DNA of 15,827 bases, taken from Planctomycetota bacterium (GTDB lineage Bacteria; Planctomycetota; Phycisphaerae; Sedimentisphaerales; Anaerohalosphaeraceae). The translations under genes and the position numbers were made by a program. The notes under the pieces are model-generated. The model was not told the DNA's origin. It ran no database searches and saw nothing but the letters and a program-made list of their open reading frames with translations. Below are positions 7,652-15,253 of the stretch, piece by piece; the stretch's first letter is position 1; every line of letters begins with the position of its first letter. The DNA lies in the NCBI GenBank assembly GCA_003644215.1, contig QNBU01000003.1:1-15827 (forward strand), given 5' to 3'.

Positions 7652-8407
7652 TTACAGTTTTGCCGCGGCCCGACGGTCAATAAGCCACCGAATCTTGTGC
7701 AGAACCGGCCAGAGCGCATGCACCGGATAGCGGACCGGGTCGGGGGTTGTGCGAAAAACATCCGCCACGATTTGCGCCTTGTTTTCTCCTCTGACAAGGA
7801 TGAGTATCCGGCGGGATTCTTTCATAACGGGTACGGTCAGTGTGATCCGATTATAATCGCCATTCATACGATAAACCGCGCTGACTATGTCGTCTGTGTC
7901 GAACAAGGCATAGGTATTGGGAAGAATCGATCCGATATGGCCGTCCGATCCCATTCCAAGGATGACCAGATCAAATTTTGGAATCTGCCCTTTTGTTATT
8001 TTAAAAACAGCGCGAATGATGTGTTCGTATTCATCAACCGCATTGGCATAGTTTTGAAGTTCACCTGTTACCCGGTGAATATTCTCCCCCGGTATCGGAA
8101 TGTCCAATAAAAAAGTCTCTGTCGCAAGCCCAAAATTGCTTGCCTCTGAACTCGGCGGTACACACCGTTCATCAACCCAGAAAATGTGAACCCTTTCCCA
8201 TTGTATCCTGGAATACACAGATACATCCGACAACCGTTCATAAAATCGGACAGGCGTACTCCCTCCTGAAATGGCCACACGGAAAACCCCCCTCTGTTTT
8301 ATGGCTCGTTGGGCACAGTTGATAAGATACTTGACCGCTGCATCCGCCATCGCCGCCGAATCCGCAACCGTTGTGATTTCCGATTGTTGTACGCCATTCG
8401 CTTCCAT
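7652..8407 (-). CDS. pgl: 6-phosphogluconolactonase
   Basis: The enzyme hydrolyses 6-phospho-D-glucono-1,5-lactone to 6-phosphogluconate, the second step of the oxidative pentose-phosphate pathway, in the cytoplasm. The 251-residue length is normal for the DevB/NagB-like family. Family motifs are in order: SGGSTP (47-52, phosphate binding), WVDERCVP (77-84), ENIHRV (108-113) and GMGSDGHIGSILP (151-163), which carries the expected Asp-Gly-His. The usual Glu/Asp before that Asp is Ser here, a mild change. The ATG at 8407 is preceded on its strand by AGAGGA at a short spacing. The gene converges on the pseudo-ATPase gene with only 12 bases between stop codons. The 5' gap of 159 bases separates it from ruvX, so it may have its own promoter. 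Confidence 0.94.
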   Translation of the reverse strand: MEANGVQQSEITTVADSAAMADAAVKYLINCAQRAIKQRGVFRVAISGGSTPVRFYERLSDVSVYSRIQWERVHIFWVDERCVPPSSEASNFGLATETFLLDIPIPGENIHRVTGELQNYANAVDEYEHIIRAVFKITKGQIPKFDLVILGMGSDGHIGSILPNTYALFDTDDIVSAVYRMNGDYNRITLTVPVMKESRRILILVRGENKAQIVADVFRTTPDPVRYPVHALWPVLHKIRWLIDRRAAAKL

Positions 8408-8566
8408 AGCATCCTCTTAGAAAACGAACTCACATTACCACTGTTACTTATATACGAATTGAATACGATTTACGAAGAAAAACTTTTGAGATATTTTTAC
8501 AATCTGCAAAAACGCATCTTAAGTGTATATTTAGAAACAAATTACAGAAATTTCTCTGGAGTTTTA
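8408..8566. other. AT-rich spacer between ruvX and pgl
   Basis: This is 159 bases of clearly AT-rich DNA. On the minus strand TATATA (8449-8454) could serve as a -10 box for pgl, but no good -35 lies 16-18 bases away. A 40-codon minus-strand reading frame (8570 to 8448) starts in an ATGA overlap with the ruvX stop codon. It has a low-complexity AT-driven composition and no recognisable domain, so it is not called as a gene. No terminator hairpin with a T-run is evident. Confidence 0.5.
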
Positions 8567-8980
8567 TCATCTGTTCTTTTGCTCAAAAAAGGATCGCAGA
8601 ATCGCGGCGGCGGCAATCGCATCCAATCGCTTTTTCTTCTTTTTACGGGTCAGTTCAAGCGACCCTGTCAGATGCTCTGCCTCAAAACTACTTAGCCGCT
8701 CATCATGCAAATCGACGGGTTTATTGGTTCGCTGTTGAAGTGTTAAAACAAATTGACGCACTTGCCTGGCTCTGGGGCCTTCGGTATCATCCATATTCAT
8801 CGGCAAGCCAACAACAATGGCGTCAATTTCCTCGGTATCCAGAACGATCAAAATCTGTCGCAACAATTCCTGTGGGTTGGCCGTAGCGATGACAGAATGG
8901 GGGGAAACTAATGTTTCGGAAGCATCCGATATTGCCAGACCGGTTCGTTTTTGACCGTGGTCAATTGCAAGATAGCGCAC
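8567..8980 (-). CDS. ruvX: RuvX/YqgF-type RNase H-like nuclease (putative pre-16S rRNA nuclease)
   Basis: This 137-residue protein is a complete YqgF/RuvX domain of the RNase H-like fold, described as a Holliday-junction resolvase homologue and, in E. coli, as an enzyme of 16S rRNA 5'-end maturation. Visible motifs are AIDHGQKRTGLAISD (5-19, first catalytic Asp at 7), VVGLPMNMDDTEGPRA (56-71, close to the family VGLPxNMDGTEG), the acidic DERLSS (93-98), and LDAIAAAAIL (119-128) with the last catalytic Asp. A run of five lysines (113-117) precedes that Asp. The start is GTG (8978-8980), supported by AAGGAA about seven bases upstream and by the family N-terminus beginning there. It lies 18 bases downstream of manC on the same strand, so the two are probably cotranscribed. 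Confidence 0.95.
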   Translation of the reverse strand: MRYLAIDHGQKRTGLAISDASETLVSPHSVIATANPQELLRQILIVLDTEEIDAIVVGLPMNMDDTEGPRARQVRQFVLTLQQRTNKPVDLHDERLSSFEAEHLTGSLELTRKKKKKRLDAIAAAAILRSFFEQKNR

Positions 8981-8998
8981 TTTGACATTCCTTAAGCG

Positions 8999-10087
8999 TT
9001 AGAGAAACTTCCCGTCTTTGTGTGTCTGCACCTGCTCCAACAATTCTTTGATCCGATTGGCATGGTCAATGGAACAGACCAGCGTTGCGTCTTTCGTATG
9101 CGCAACAATCATGTTTTCAACTCCCATCAGAGCGATCATATGCCCTTTATCTTCTGTTACCACAATGTTATTTTTACAATCGAGCAGTTCATGATGCCCG
9201 GCAATAAGACAATTACTATCAGCGTCCGCTTCGACGATGTCGGCCAATGCAACGAATGAACCCATATCAAGCCACCGGCAATTCAGAGAGATTCCATAAA
9301 CATCTTCTGCCTTTTCCATCACTGCGTAATCAATACTGATCTTAGGAAGCCGCGGGAACCATTTCTCAAGTGTCTGTTGCTGACCCGCACTTCCCCAATC
9401 CGTCTGGATATAGTTCAATGGTTCAACCGCTTCCGGCAGGAAATTGGTAAAGTGCTGCAAAATGGTATCACACCGCCAAACAAACATCCCGGAGTTCCAT
9501 GCGTAATTGCCCTGCTCCAGATAGCTCTTGGCAACATCTAATTCCGGCTTTTCCCTGAAAGCGTCAATCGCGCAAACAGCATCCTGCGAGACACCGCAGG
9601 GAACAGATTTCCCAAACTGAATATAGCCAAGCTGCGTACTGGCAAATGTCGGCTGGATTCCGAATGTTACCAGTGCCTGCGGATTTTCATCCACAAATGA
9701 CAGAGCGGTACGCATCGCCTGCTGAAAAACCTCGGTCGGCTCAAGCACCTGATCGGCCGTTACAACCGCCATTGTCGCGTTGCTGTCGTATTTGTGCAAC
9801 ACCGTCGCGGCCAGTCCAATCGCGCCAGCCGTATCACGAACGGCTGGTTCGGCAATGACATTTTCCGCCGGCAATTCGCTTAGATTTTCCCGTACAATGT
9901 CAACATAATCGGCATTCGTCAAAACGAGGATATTTTGCAGATCAAATATCCCTTCCAACCGGTCAAAACATTTTCGAAGAAGCGTCTGGCCGTCCAACAA
10001 TTCAAGAACCTGTTTCGGGCGTTTTTGACGACTTAACGGCCAAAGCCGTTTGCCCGTACCGCCCGCCATAATCACTGCATAATCCAT
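8999..10087 (-). CDS. manC: Mannose-1-phosphate guanylyltransferase (GDP-mannose pyrophosphorylase)
   Basis: The enzyme makes GDP-mannose from mannose-1-phosphate and GTP, the precursor for mannosylated and fucosylated polysaccharides. The 362 residues correspond to the short form, without the C-terminal cupin phosphomannose isomerase domain. The nucleotidyltransferase signature GGTGKRLWPLSR (9-20) has Lys where Thr is usual, and is followed by RPKQ (23-26). Other family motifs are EPAVRDTA (80-87), VVTADQ (108-113), FREKP (177-181) and WNSGMFVW (197-204). Residues 290-345 form the usual left-handed beta-helix-like C-terminal part. An AGAAGAG stretch just upstream of the ATG is a fair ribosome site. 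The gene follows pgi after 18 bases. Pgi supplies fructose-6-P, from which mannose-6-P and mannose-1-P are made, so the pairing is metabolically sensible. The isomerase and mutase needed in between are not in the window. Confidence 0.95.
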   Translation of the reverse strand: MDYAVIMAGGTGKRLWPLSRQKRPKQVLELLDGQTLLRKCFDRLEGIFDLQNILVLTNADYVDIVRENLSELPAENVIAEPAVRDTAGAIGLAATVLHKYDSNATMAVVTADQVLEPTEVFQQAMRTALSFVDENPQALVTFGIQPTFASTQLGYIQFGKSVPCGVSQDAVCAIDAFREKPELDVAKSYLEQGNYAWNSGMFVWRCDTILQHFTNFLPEAVEPLNYIQTDWGSAGQQQTLEKWFPRLPKISIDYAVMEKAEDVYGISLNCRWLDMGSFVALADIVEADADSNCLIAGHHELLDCKNNIVVTEDKGHMIALMGVENMIVAHTKDATLVCSIDHANRIKELLEQVQTHKDGKFL

Positions 10088-10105
10088 AAGCTCTTCTTTC
10101 TGCTA

Positions 10106-11518
10106 TTATGCTAAAAAGGTTTCATCAATTTTTGAAAACGGCTCAATCTCCTTCGCCAAATCAGCGAAATCCTCTCGCCCCATTAACGCGAAAGTCGCTT
10201 CCTTACCGAGTTCAACCGCCGGTTGGTCATAGGCGTCGATGTTAAAGAGCAGTCCGGCGATGGAAGTCGTTACTTCAAACAAATAAATAAACTGCCCGAT
10301 AGCCAAAGCATCAATACGGTCAAAGAGAACCGTCATACAGGGGCGTTTGTCGTGCAATAGTGCGAATTCGGTCGCAAGCTTTTCGCTGTTGAGCAGCTTC
10401 GACATTTTCTGCCCGGCCAGATAGCCCAACTCAGGAGCGACCTGCGGGTTCGCGCCAATCGTTACATCTGTCGCAAACTCCTTAACCTGCAGGAAAGTAA
10501 ACAGTTTGTCATTTGGCCCTTCGCGATAAAGTTGCACCTGACTGTGCTGGTCAGTCGTGCCGAGCGCCTTCACTGGGGTCGGGCCGACAAACACCTCATC
10601 GCCCTGCCGGTTATGCGTTTTGCCCAAACTCTCGGCCCAAATCTGGCGATACCAGTCTGACAAATCTTTCAACGCATACGCATACGGCATCATAACGGAT
10701 ATTGGTTTTTGGCGGTGGTAATAGTGCCAGTTCACCGCCGCGTTGACCGCCGCGGGATTGGCAAGAAAATCTTCTTTCGAGCATCGCTCGTCCATCTGCC
10801 TCGCACCAGCCAGCATCGCATCGATATCAATACCGCAGACAGCCGCACTGAGAAGCCCAACGGGACTAAGAACACTGAATCGCCCTCCTACGCCATCCGG
10901 CACGACCAGTGTGCGGAGTTTGGAGTCGTCGGCGACCTTCCGCATCGTCCCCGCTTTCGCGTCGGTTACGGCGATGACCTGTTTGGCAAATCCATCGGCG
11001 CCTAGCTTTTCTATCAATAGCTCGCGAATCACAAGAAACTGTGCAGCAGTTTCAGCGGTTCGGCCGGACTTACTGATGACATTAAAAATTGTCTTGTCCA
11101 ACTTGTCTCCGATCCACTCCAGAAAACTGCCAAGCTGCATCGGATCGACATTATCAAAAACAAACAGCCGCGGGCCTTTCCGCTGGCTCTCGTCGAGATT
11201 GTACATATAAGGATTCAGCGCCGTCTGCAAGGCGATATTGCCCAAGGCCGAACCGCCAATTCCCAGCACGACAAAGTTTTCACAACCGCTGGATTTAATC
11301 TCTTCGGCAGCGGCCTTAACGGCTTTTGGATAATCCTCATTATAAGGCAAATCCCGATAAGGGATCACCCCTTCTTTGCGTTGTTTATTGCACTCGGCAA
11401 TCGCCGGAATTGTTTTTTTTGCCAATTCCTTAAATTGCTCATCGGTAATGCCATGCTCGTCGCCGATGACCTTGGCGGATACATTTTTGTAATACAACGC
11501 TATTTTCGACTCCGGCAT
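10106..11518 (-). CDS. pgi: Glucose-6-phosphate isomerase
   Basis: The enzyme interconverts glucose-6-phosphate and fructose-6-phosphate in glycolysis and gluconeogenesis. The 470-residue form resembles the shorter bacterial PGI type. Motifs seen in order are GIGGSALG (86-93), SKSGRTAET (149-157, phosphate binding), GGRFSVLSPVGLLSA (211-225, PGI signature 1), AESLGK with catalytic Glu 296, TDQHSQVQLY (322-331), and the C-terminal segment FEVTTSIAGLLFNIDAYDQPAVELGK (split around 414-439), which covers signature 2 and the catalytic Lys. The start is well supported: AGGAGA lies seven bases before the ATG. Upstream is a 171-base gap containing an inverted repeat pair, then pcrA. Downstream, manC follows closely, so pgi probably heads a pgi-manC-ruvX transcript. 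Confidence 0.97.
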   Translation of the reverse strand: MPESKIALYYKNVSAKVIGDEHGITDEQFKELAKKTIPAIAECNKQRKEGVIPYRDLPYNEDYPKAVKAAAEEIKSSGCENFVVLGIGGSALGNIALQTALNPYMYNLDESQRKGPRLFVFDNVDPMQLGSFLEWIGDKLDKTIFNVISKSGRTAETAAQFLVIRELLIEKLGADGFAKQVIAVTDAKAGTMRKVADDSKLRTLVVPDGVGGRFSVLSPVGLLSAAVCGIDIDAMLAGARQMDERCSKEDFLANPAAVNAAVNWHYYHRQKPISVMMPYAYALKDLSDWYRQIWAESLGKTHNRQGDEVFVGPTPVKALGTTDQHSQVQLYREGPNDKLFTFLQVKEFATDVTIGANPQVAPELGYLAGQKMSKLLNSEKLATEFALLHDKRPCMTVLFDRIDALAIGQFIYLFEVTTSIAGLLFNIDAYDQPAVELGKEATFALMGREDFADLAKEIEPFSKIDETFLA

Positions 11519-11583
11519 ACTAAGATCTCCTGTATTTCAATGGTTCCAGGTAACATTTTCACTCAACCAAACATGGACGCACA

Positions 11584-11643
11584 GTAAGAGTTCAAGCTTT
11601 AGCTTGTTTTTGGCTTATGGCACACTAAAGTGTGAACTCTTAC
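11584..11643. repeat. REP/BIME-like inverted pair of 23-nt units
   Basis: Two 23-base units face each other: unit A at 11584-11606 on plus and unit B at 11621-11643 on minus, 14 bases apart. Both begin with GTAAGAGTT and end with a 14-base hairpin. Unit A has CAAGCT-TT-AGCTTG and unit B, read on minus, CACACT-TT-AGTGTG. The units differ at two positions in each arm (AG to CA, and CT to TG), and every change keeps the pairing. Compensatory change of this kind indicates selection on, or copying of, a folded element. A constant head plus a hairpin in inverted pairs is the architecture of REP sequences and BIMEs mobilised by RAYT (TnpA-REP) transposases. No RAYT gene is in the window. The heads of the two units can also pair with each other, giving a three-way junction. 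Confidence 0.75.
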
Positions 11644-11689
11644 GACACATTACGCCCGCACGGCTAAAATGTTACGATTCCAGAGACTG

Positions 11690-13840
11690 TCATCTCTCCA
11701 GTTTGGTTAGTTTGGCGTATTTTACCATCAATGACTTGGTTTTTCCAGAATTGAATCGCACAACCACGATACTGTCCTCGCCGAGATCCAGATACTCCTT
11801 AATCCGGCCCAGACCGAATTTTTTGTGTTCGACGAGCTCATTAACAAGATAGGCCTGTCCGGGCTTGCTTTTCGGTTTTGGTTTAGGAACATAAGTATCC
11901 TGCGTCTGGTCAATGCCCCAGTCGGAATCAAAACCGTTCGATTCGCCTTCGAATCCGATCTCATACAGAAACTGTGACGGCGTGGAACGAATAAACTGGC
12001 CTCGAATAACGCGGTTTCGCGCGTATAATATATTTAGCGTCTTCCTGGCGCGAGTGATGCCGACAAAAAACAGCCGCCGTTCTTCTTCCAGATCATCAGA
12101 ATCGCCATAAACGCTTCGTTCGTGCGGCAAGATTCCCTCTTCAAGCCCGATGATAAAAGCGTGGTCAAACTCAAGACCCTTGGCCGCGTGAAGCGTCATC
12201 AGCGAGACCCGGCCGGACTCGGCATCGTATGCGTCGCTGTCGCTGTAAAGTGCGATCATCTGGAGATAATCCATCAAATTCGGCGTTTCGGCCCGCTGAT
12301 CGTATTCCGCGGCGGAGTTGATGAGTTGGTTAATGTTCTCGACCGCCTCCTCATCCTTATTCAACGCATCGGCCATCCCGCTTTCAGTAAACAACACTTC
12401 CATCAGAGGAGCTACTTCCTGCTCGATTTCACTTTGGAATTTTTCAAGCGTTTTCGCAAAACCAATAATGCGTCCCTGCGTCGGGCGGTTGATGGTCTCG
12501 ACCTGATCCGCTTTCAGGGCGGCATCATAAAGCGATTGCCCCCGGCCTTGGGCGAACTGCCGGAGACGATCCAGCGAGGTCTTGCCGACGCCGCGCGGGT
12601 GTGTGGCCACCGCTCGAAGAAATGCGATGTCATCCTGTGGATTGACCAAGACCCTCAAATAGCTCAGTAGATCACGGATTTCTTTGCGGGCATAAAACTC
12701 GACCCCTCGTACGATCTGATACGGAAGTTGCCGCTGGACAAAGGCCTCTTCAATTCCACGGCTCATCGCATTGACACGATAGAACACCGCCATCTCGTTA
12801 GGGTCTTTGCCTTCGTTAATCAGGGCCTCGATTTTGTCGGCTATCGCATGGGCCTCACCGGACTCATCATCACAGGTTTGGATCTCGACATCCCGACCTC
12901 GTTGGTGGGTAGCGATCAGCTTTTTCTCTTTTCGCTTGCTGTTGGCGGCGATGAGTACATCCGCCTTTTCGAGAATGTTGGGGGTTGAGCGGAAATTTTC
13001 CTCCAGCTTGACCACCACCGCTTCGGGCCAATCCTCTTCAAAGCTGAGGATATTTTTAATGTCGGCCCCCCGCCAGCGATAAATGGACTGATCCGGGTCA
13101 CCGGTTACGCAGATATTGCGATGGGCCAGTGCAATGCCCTTGGCGATCTGGTACTGGGCCTGGTTGGTATCCTGGTACTCATCGACCAGTAGATAACGAT
13201 AGCGGCGGGATAACTCCTCCCGAACATCCGGACGGTCGCGCAGCAAAAAGGCGGTATTGACCAGCAAATCATCAAAATCCATCGCATTGTTCTGCTTGAG
13301 TATCTGCTGATAGCTTTTGTAGATTTTAGCAGCGCTCTTACTGAAGAAATCATCCGCCTCGGCCTCGAACTGTTCCGCATCTTGAAGGTCGTTTTTCAGA
13401 TTGGACACGACACCAAGCATCTTGGCCGGAGTAAAGCTGGTCGCATCGACCTGACAGGTCTTAATGGCCTCTTTCATCGCCCGCTTTTGGTCATTGGTAT
13501 CAAAAATGCTGAAATTGGGCTTCATTTTGGCCTGTTCGGCATACTGGCGAAGAATCCGGACGCACAGCGAGTGAAAGGTGCTGACATGCACCCCGGTAGC
13601 CGCCGTCGATTGTGCCACGCGAGTCCGCATCTCCTCGGCGGCCTTATTGGTAAAGGTTATCGCACAGATATTCCAAGGCCGCACACCTGACTCGATGAGT
13701 GCCGCGATCCGGCTGGTAATGACGCGGGTCTTGCCACTACCCGGCCCAGCGATGACCAGCAAAGGCCCGTCTTTGTGAAAAACCGCCTGTTTTTGCGAAT
13801 CCGTCAAATTTTCAATGGGAACAACAGGTGCCAATTTCAT
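11690..13840 (-). CDS. pcrA: ATP-dependent DNA helicase PcrA/UvrD
   Basis: This is a superfamily 1A 3'-5' helicase of 716 residues for nucleotide excision repair, removal of recombination intermediates and replication-transcription conflicts. All helicase motifs are present: Q motif and Walker A (LTDSQKQAV, AGPGSGKT at 31-38), Ia (ITFTNKAAEEM), Walker B VDEYQDT (219-225), motif III GDPDQSIYRWRGA (247-259), motif IV ENFRS (281-285), motif V LHAAKGLEF (550-558) and motif VI VGITRAR (593-599). After a Lys/Pro linker, residues 664-716 form the C-terminal Tudor-like domain (VEHKKFGLGRI) that in PcrA/UvrD binds RNA polymerase. The frame stays open upstream to 14173, but those 111 residues lack helicase similarity and would run into rlmL. 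The ATG at 13840 starts the family sequence, although GGAG directly abuts it, which is too close for an ideal ribosome site. Confidence 0.95.
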   Translation of the reverse strand: MKLAPVVPIENLTDSQKQAVFHKDGPLLVIAGPGSGKTRVITSRIAALIESGVRPWNICAITFTNKAAEEMRTRVAQSTAATGVHVSTFHSLCVRILRQYAEQAKMKPNFSIFDTNDQKRAMKEAIKTCQVDATSFTPAKMLGVVSNLKNDLQDAEQFEAEADDFFSKSAAKIYKSYQQILKQNNAMDFDDLLVNTAFLLRDRPDVREELSRRYRYLLVDEYQDTNQAQYQIAKGIALAHRNICVTGDPDQSIYRWRGADIKNILSFEEDWPEAVVVKLEENFRSTPNILEKADVLIAANSKRKEKKLIATHQRGRDVEIQTCDDESGEAHAIADKIEALINEGKDPNEMAVFYRVNAMSRGIEEAFVQRQLPYQIVRGVEFYARKEIRDLLSYLRVLVNPQDDIAFLRAVATHPRGVGKTSLDRLRQFAQGRGQSLYDAALKADQVETINRPTQGRIIGFAKTLEKFQSEIEQEVAPLMEVLFTESGMADALNKDEEAVENINQLINSAAEYDQRAETPNLMDYLQMIALYSDSDAYDAESGRVSLMTLHAAKGLEFDHAFIIGLEEGILPHERSVYGDSDDLEEERRLFFVGITRARKTLNILYARNRVIRGQFIRSTPSQFLYEIGFEGESNGFDSDWGIDQTQDTYVPKPKPKSKPGQAYLVNELVEHKKFGLGRIKEYLDLGEDSIVVVRFNSGKTKSLMVKYAKLTKLER

Positions 13841-13875
13841 CTCCGTTCGAAAGTGAGGTGCTAAACAGATAGCGG

Positions 13876-13887
13876 ACACAATTGTGT
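13876..13887. promoter_or_regulatory. Perfect 12-bp palindrome in the pcrA leader
   Basis: ACACAATTGTGT is a perfect dyad centred about 41 bases upstream of the pcrA ATG and downstream of its likely promoter, a position suited to an operator. It does not match the Gram-positive or the enterobacterial LexA boxes I know. A 12-bp palindrome occurs by chance now and then, so a regulatory role is only a suggestion. Confidence 0.3.
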
Positions 13888-13969
13888 ATGCCTGTTTCTG
13901 TTTTATTTCATGCCTTTCTTCATAAACAACAGGGCCTACATAGCCCGGCGAAGCATGTCTGCGGTCGCG

Positions 13970-13975
13970 ATTATA
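13970..13975 (-). promoter_or_regulatory. Candidate -10 box for pcrA
   Basis: On the minus strand this reads TATAAT, a perfect sigma70 -10 hexamer. The -35 region 16-17 bases upstream (about TTTCAA) is weak. Transcription would begin near 13963, giving a leader of about 120 bases that contains a GC-rich stretch (about 13930-13968) and the ACACAATTGTGT palindrome. It lies in the 225-base divergent spacer shared with rlmL. Confidence 0.4.
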
Positions 13976-14030
13976 AAACATCTCAGTGTAATTGAAAGTA
14001 TCTTTTTTCGTAAAACAAAGCCAATTTTCG

Positions 14031-14059
14031 TGGCAATTTAAATAGCCAAAGGGTATAAT
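14031..14059 (+). promoter_or_regulatory. Candidate promoter giving a leaderless rlmL mRNA
   Basis: A perfect TATAAT lies at 14054-14059, with a weak -35-like TGGCAA at 14031-14036 (spacer 17). The rlmL ATG is at 14066, six bases after the -10 hexamer, where transcription would normally start. If this promoter is used, the mRNA begins at or within a base or two of the start codon. The absence of a well placed Shine-Dalgarno agrees with this. Confidence 0.45.
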
Positions 14060-14065
14060 AACTCG

Positions 14066-15253
14066 ATGAATACGACAGACAGAAACACGATTATGGTTAC
14101 CTGTGCCAAAGGGTTGTCGGGCATCCTTCGAGGTGAAATCGAGGCACTGGGTTTTAGTGTCAACTCTGCCCATGAAACCGGCGCGCAGATAACCGGCGAT
14201 TTATATGACTGTATGAAGCTGAATCTGCATCTTCGAACCGCGTTTAATGTCTTGTATCTGTTAAAACATTTTGACTGCCGCACCCCTGACCAGCTTTACA
14301 AGCACACCGCCGCCCTGCCATGGGAGGAAATTATCTCGCCGGAAGAGTATCTCTGCGTCATCGGCCGCATCGAAACACCAACGATTGAGAATACGATGTT
14401 CGCGAACCTCAAGATCAAAGACGCGATTGTAGACCGGATTATGCAGAAAGAAGACGCCCGCCCCGACTCCGGAAAGGAACGAGACAATGTCGTCGTGCAG
14501 GCCTATTGGAAAAACGAAAAGTGCTGGATTTATCTAAACACTTCCGGCCGGAAAATATCAGATCGTAACTACCGCAAAATGCCCTGTGCGGCCCCCCTGC
14601 GGGAATCATTAGCCGCGGCGATCATCCTGACAACCGGCTATGACGGCTCCCAACCGCTGATCTGCCCGATGTGCGGCAGCGGAACACTGGCCATTGAAGC
14701 GGCTCTGATCGCCTCCCACCGTGTGCCGGGCCTGATGCGAGCCAACTATGCTTTCATGCACACCCTGCTCTACGATGACCCCGCATGGCAGCAAATGCGA
14801 ACCGAAGCCGGCAAACAAAGCAAAAAACGCGGCAAAGCCGAATTCAAACCCGCCCCGATTATCGCCACGGACATTGACCCGGACGCGGTCCGTGCAGCGC
14901 AAAAAAACGCGATGACCGCCGGCGTGGAACATCTGATCGATTTTAAGGTGTGCGACTTCGCCGAGACCCCCGTCGAACCGGACGCCGGAAGCATTATTGT
15001 AATGAATCCTGAATACGGAATGCGACTGGGTGAAACCAAAGAACTGGAGGAAACCTATGGACGCATCGGCGATTTCTTCAAGCAAAAATGTGCCGGCAGC
15101 ACCGGCTATATCTTCACCGGAAACCCCCAATTGGGCAAAAAGGTCGGCCTGCGAACCAGCCGAAAAATCCCCTTCTACAACGCCACCATCGAGTGCCGCC
15201 TGCTGAAATACAAAATGTACAGCGGAACCCGTAAAAACAAGAACCATGAATGA
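14066..15253 (+). CDS. rlmL: THUMP-domain 23S rRNA guanine-N2 methyltransferase, RlmL-like
   Basis: This 395-residue protein aligns from memory along its length with the N-terminal (RlmL) half of E. coli RlmKL, which makes m2G2445 in 23S rRNA. Residues 1-60 form the ferredoxin-like start (VTCAKGLSGILRGEIEALG), 60-160 the THUMP domain including NLKIKDAIVDRIM (114-126), and 165-385 a Rossmann-fold SAM methyltransferase. The SAM-binding loop is CPMCGSGTLAIEAAL (200-214), where the first residue is usually Asp, and motif II is ATDIDPDAV (267-275). Catalytic motif IV, normally NPPYG, reads NPEYG (314-318), followed by the usual RLG. The RlmK half is absent, as in most phyla. The ATG at 14066 is right for the family. 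It is divergent from pcrA. A transposase gene begins 90 bases downstream. Confidence 0.9.
   Translation: MNTTDRNTIMVTCAKGLSGILRGEIEALGFSVNSAHETGAQITGDLYDCMKLNLHLRTAFNVLYLLKHFDCRTPDQLYKHTAALPWEEIISPEEYLCVIGRIETPTIENTMFANLKIKDAIVDRIMQKEDARPDSGKERDNVVVQAYWKNEKCWIYLNTSGRKISDRNYRKMPCAAPLRESLAAAIILTTGYDGSQPLICPMCGSGTLAIEAALIASHRVPGLMRANYAFMHTLLYDDPAWQQMRTEAGKQSKKRGKAEFKPAPIIATDIDPDAVRAAQKNAMTAGVEHLIDFKVCDFAETPVEPDAGSIIVMNPEYGMRLGETKELEETYGRIGDFFKQKCAGSTGYIFTGNPQLGKKVGLRTSRKIPFYNATIECRLLKYKMYSGTRKNKNHE

Noticed and set aside
7640..8110. 156-codon plus-strand ORF opposite pgl
   Set aside because: It is the antisense shadow of a clear pgl reading frame, with no protein-family features.
8448..8570. 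40-codon minus-strand ORF overlapping the ruvX stop by ATGA
   Set aside because: The overlap suggests translational coupling, but the product is AT-driven low-complexity sequence with no motif; kept only as a note in the spacer entry.
13841..14173. N-terminal extension of PcrA by 111 residues
   Set aside because: The added sequence has no helicase similarity, spans the intergenic region including a likely promoter, and overlaps the start of rlmL; the family sequence begins at the ATG at 13840.
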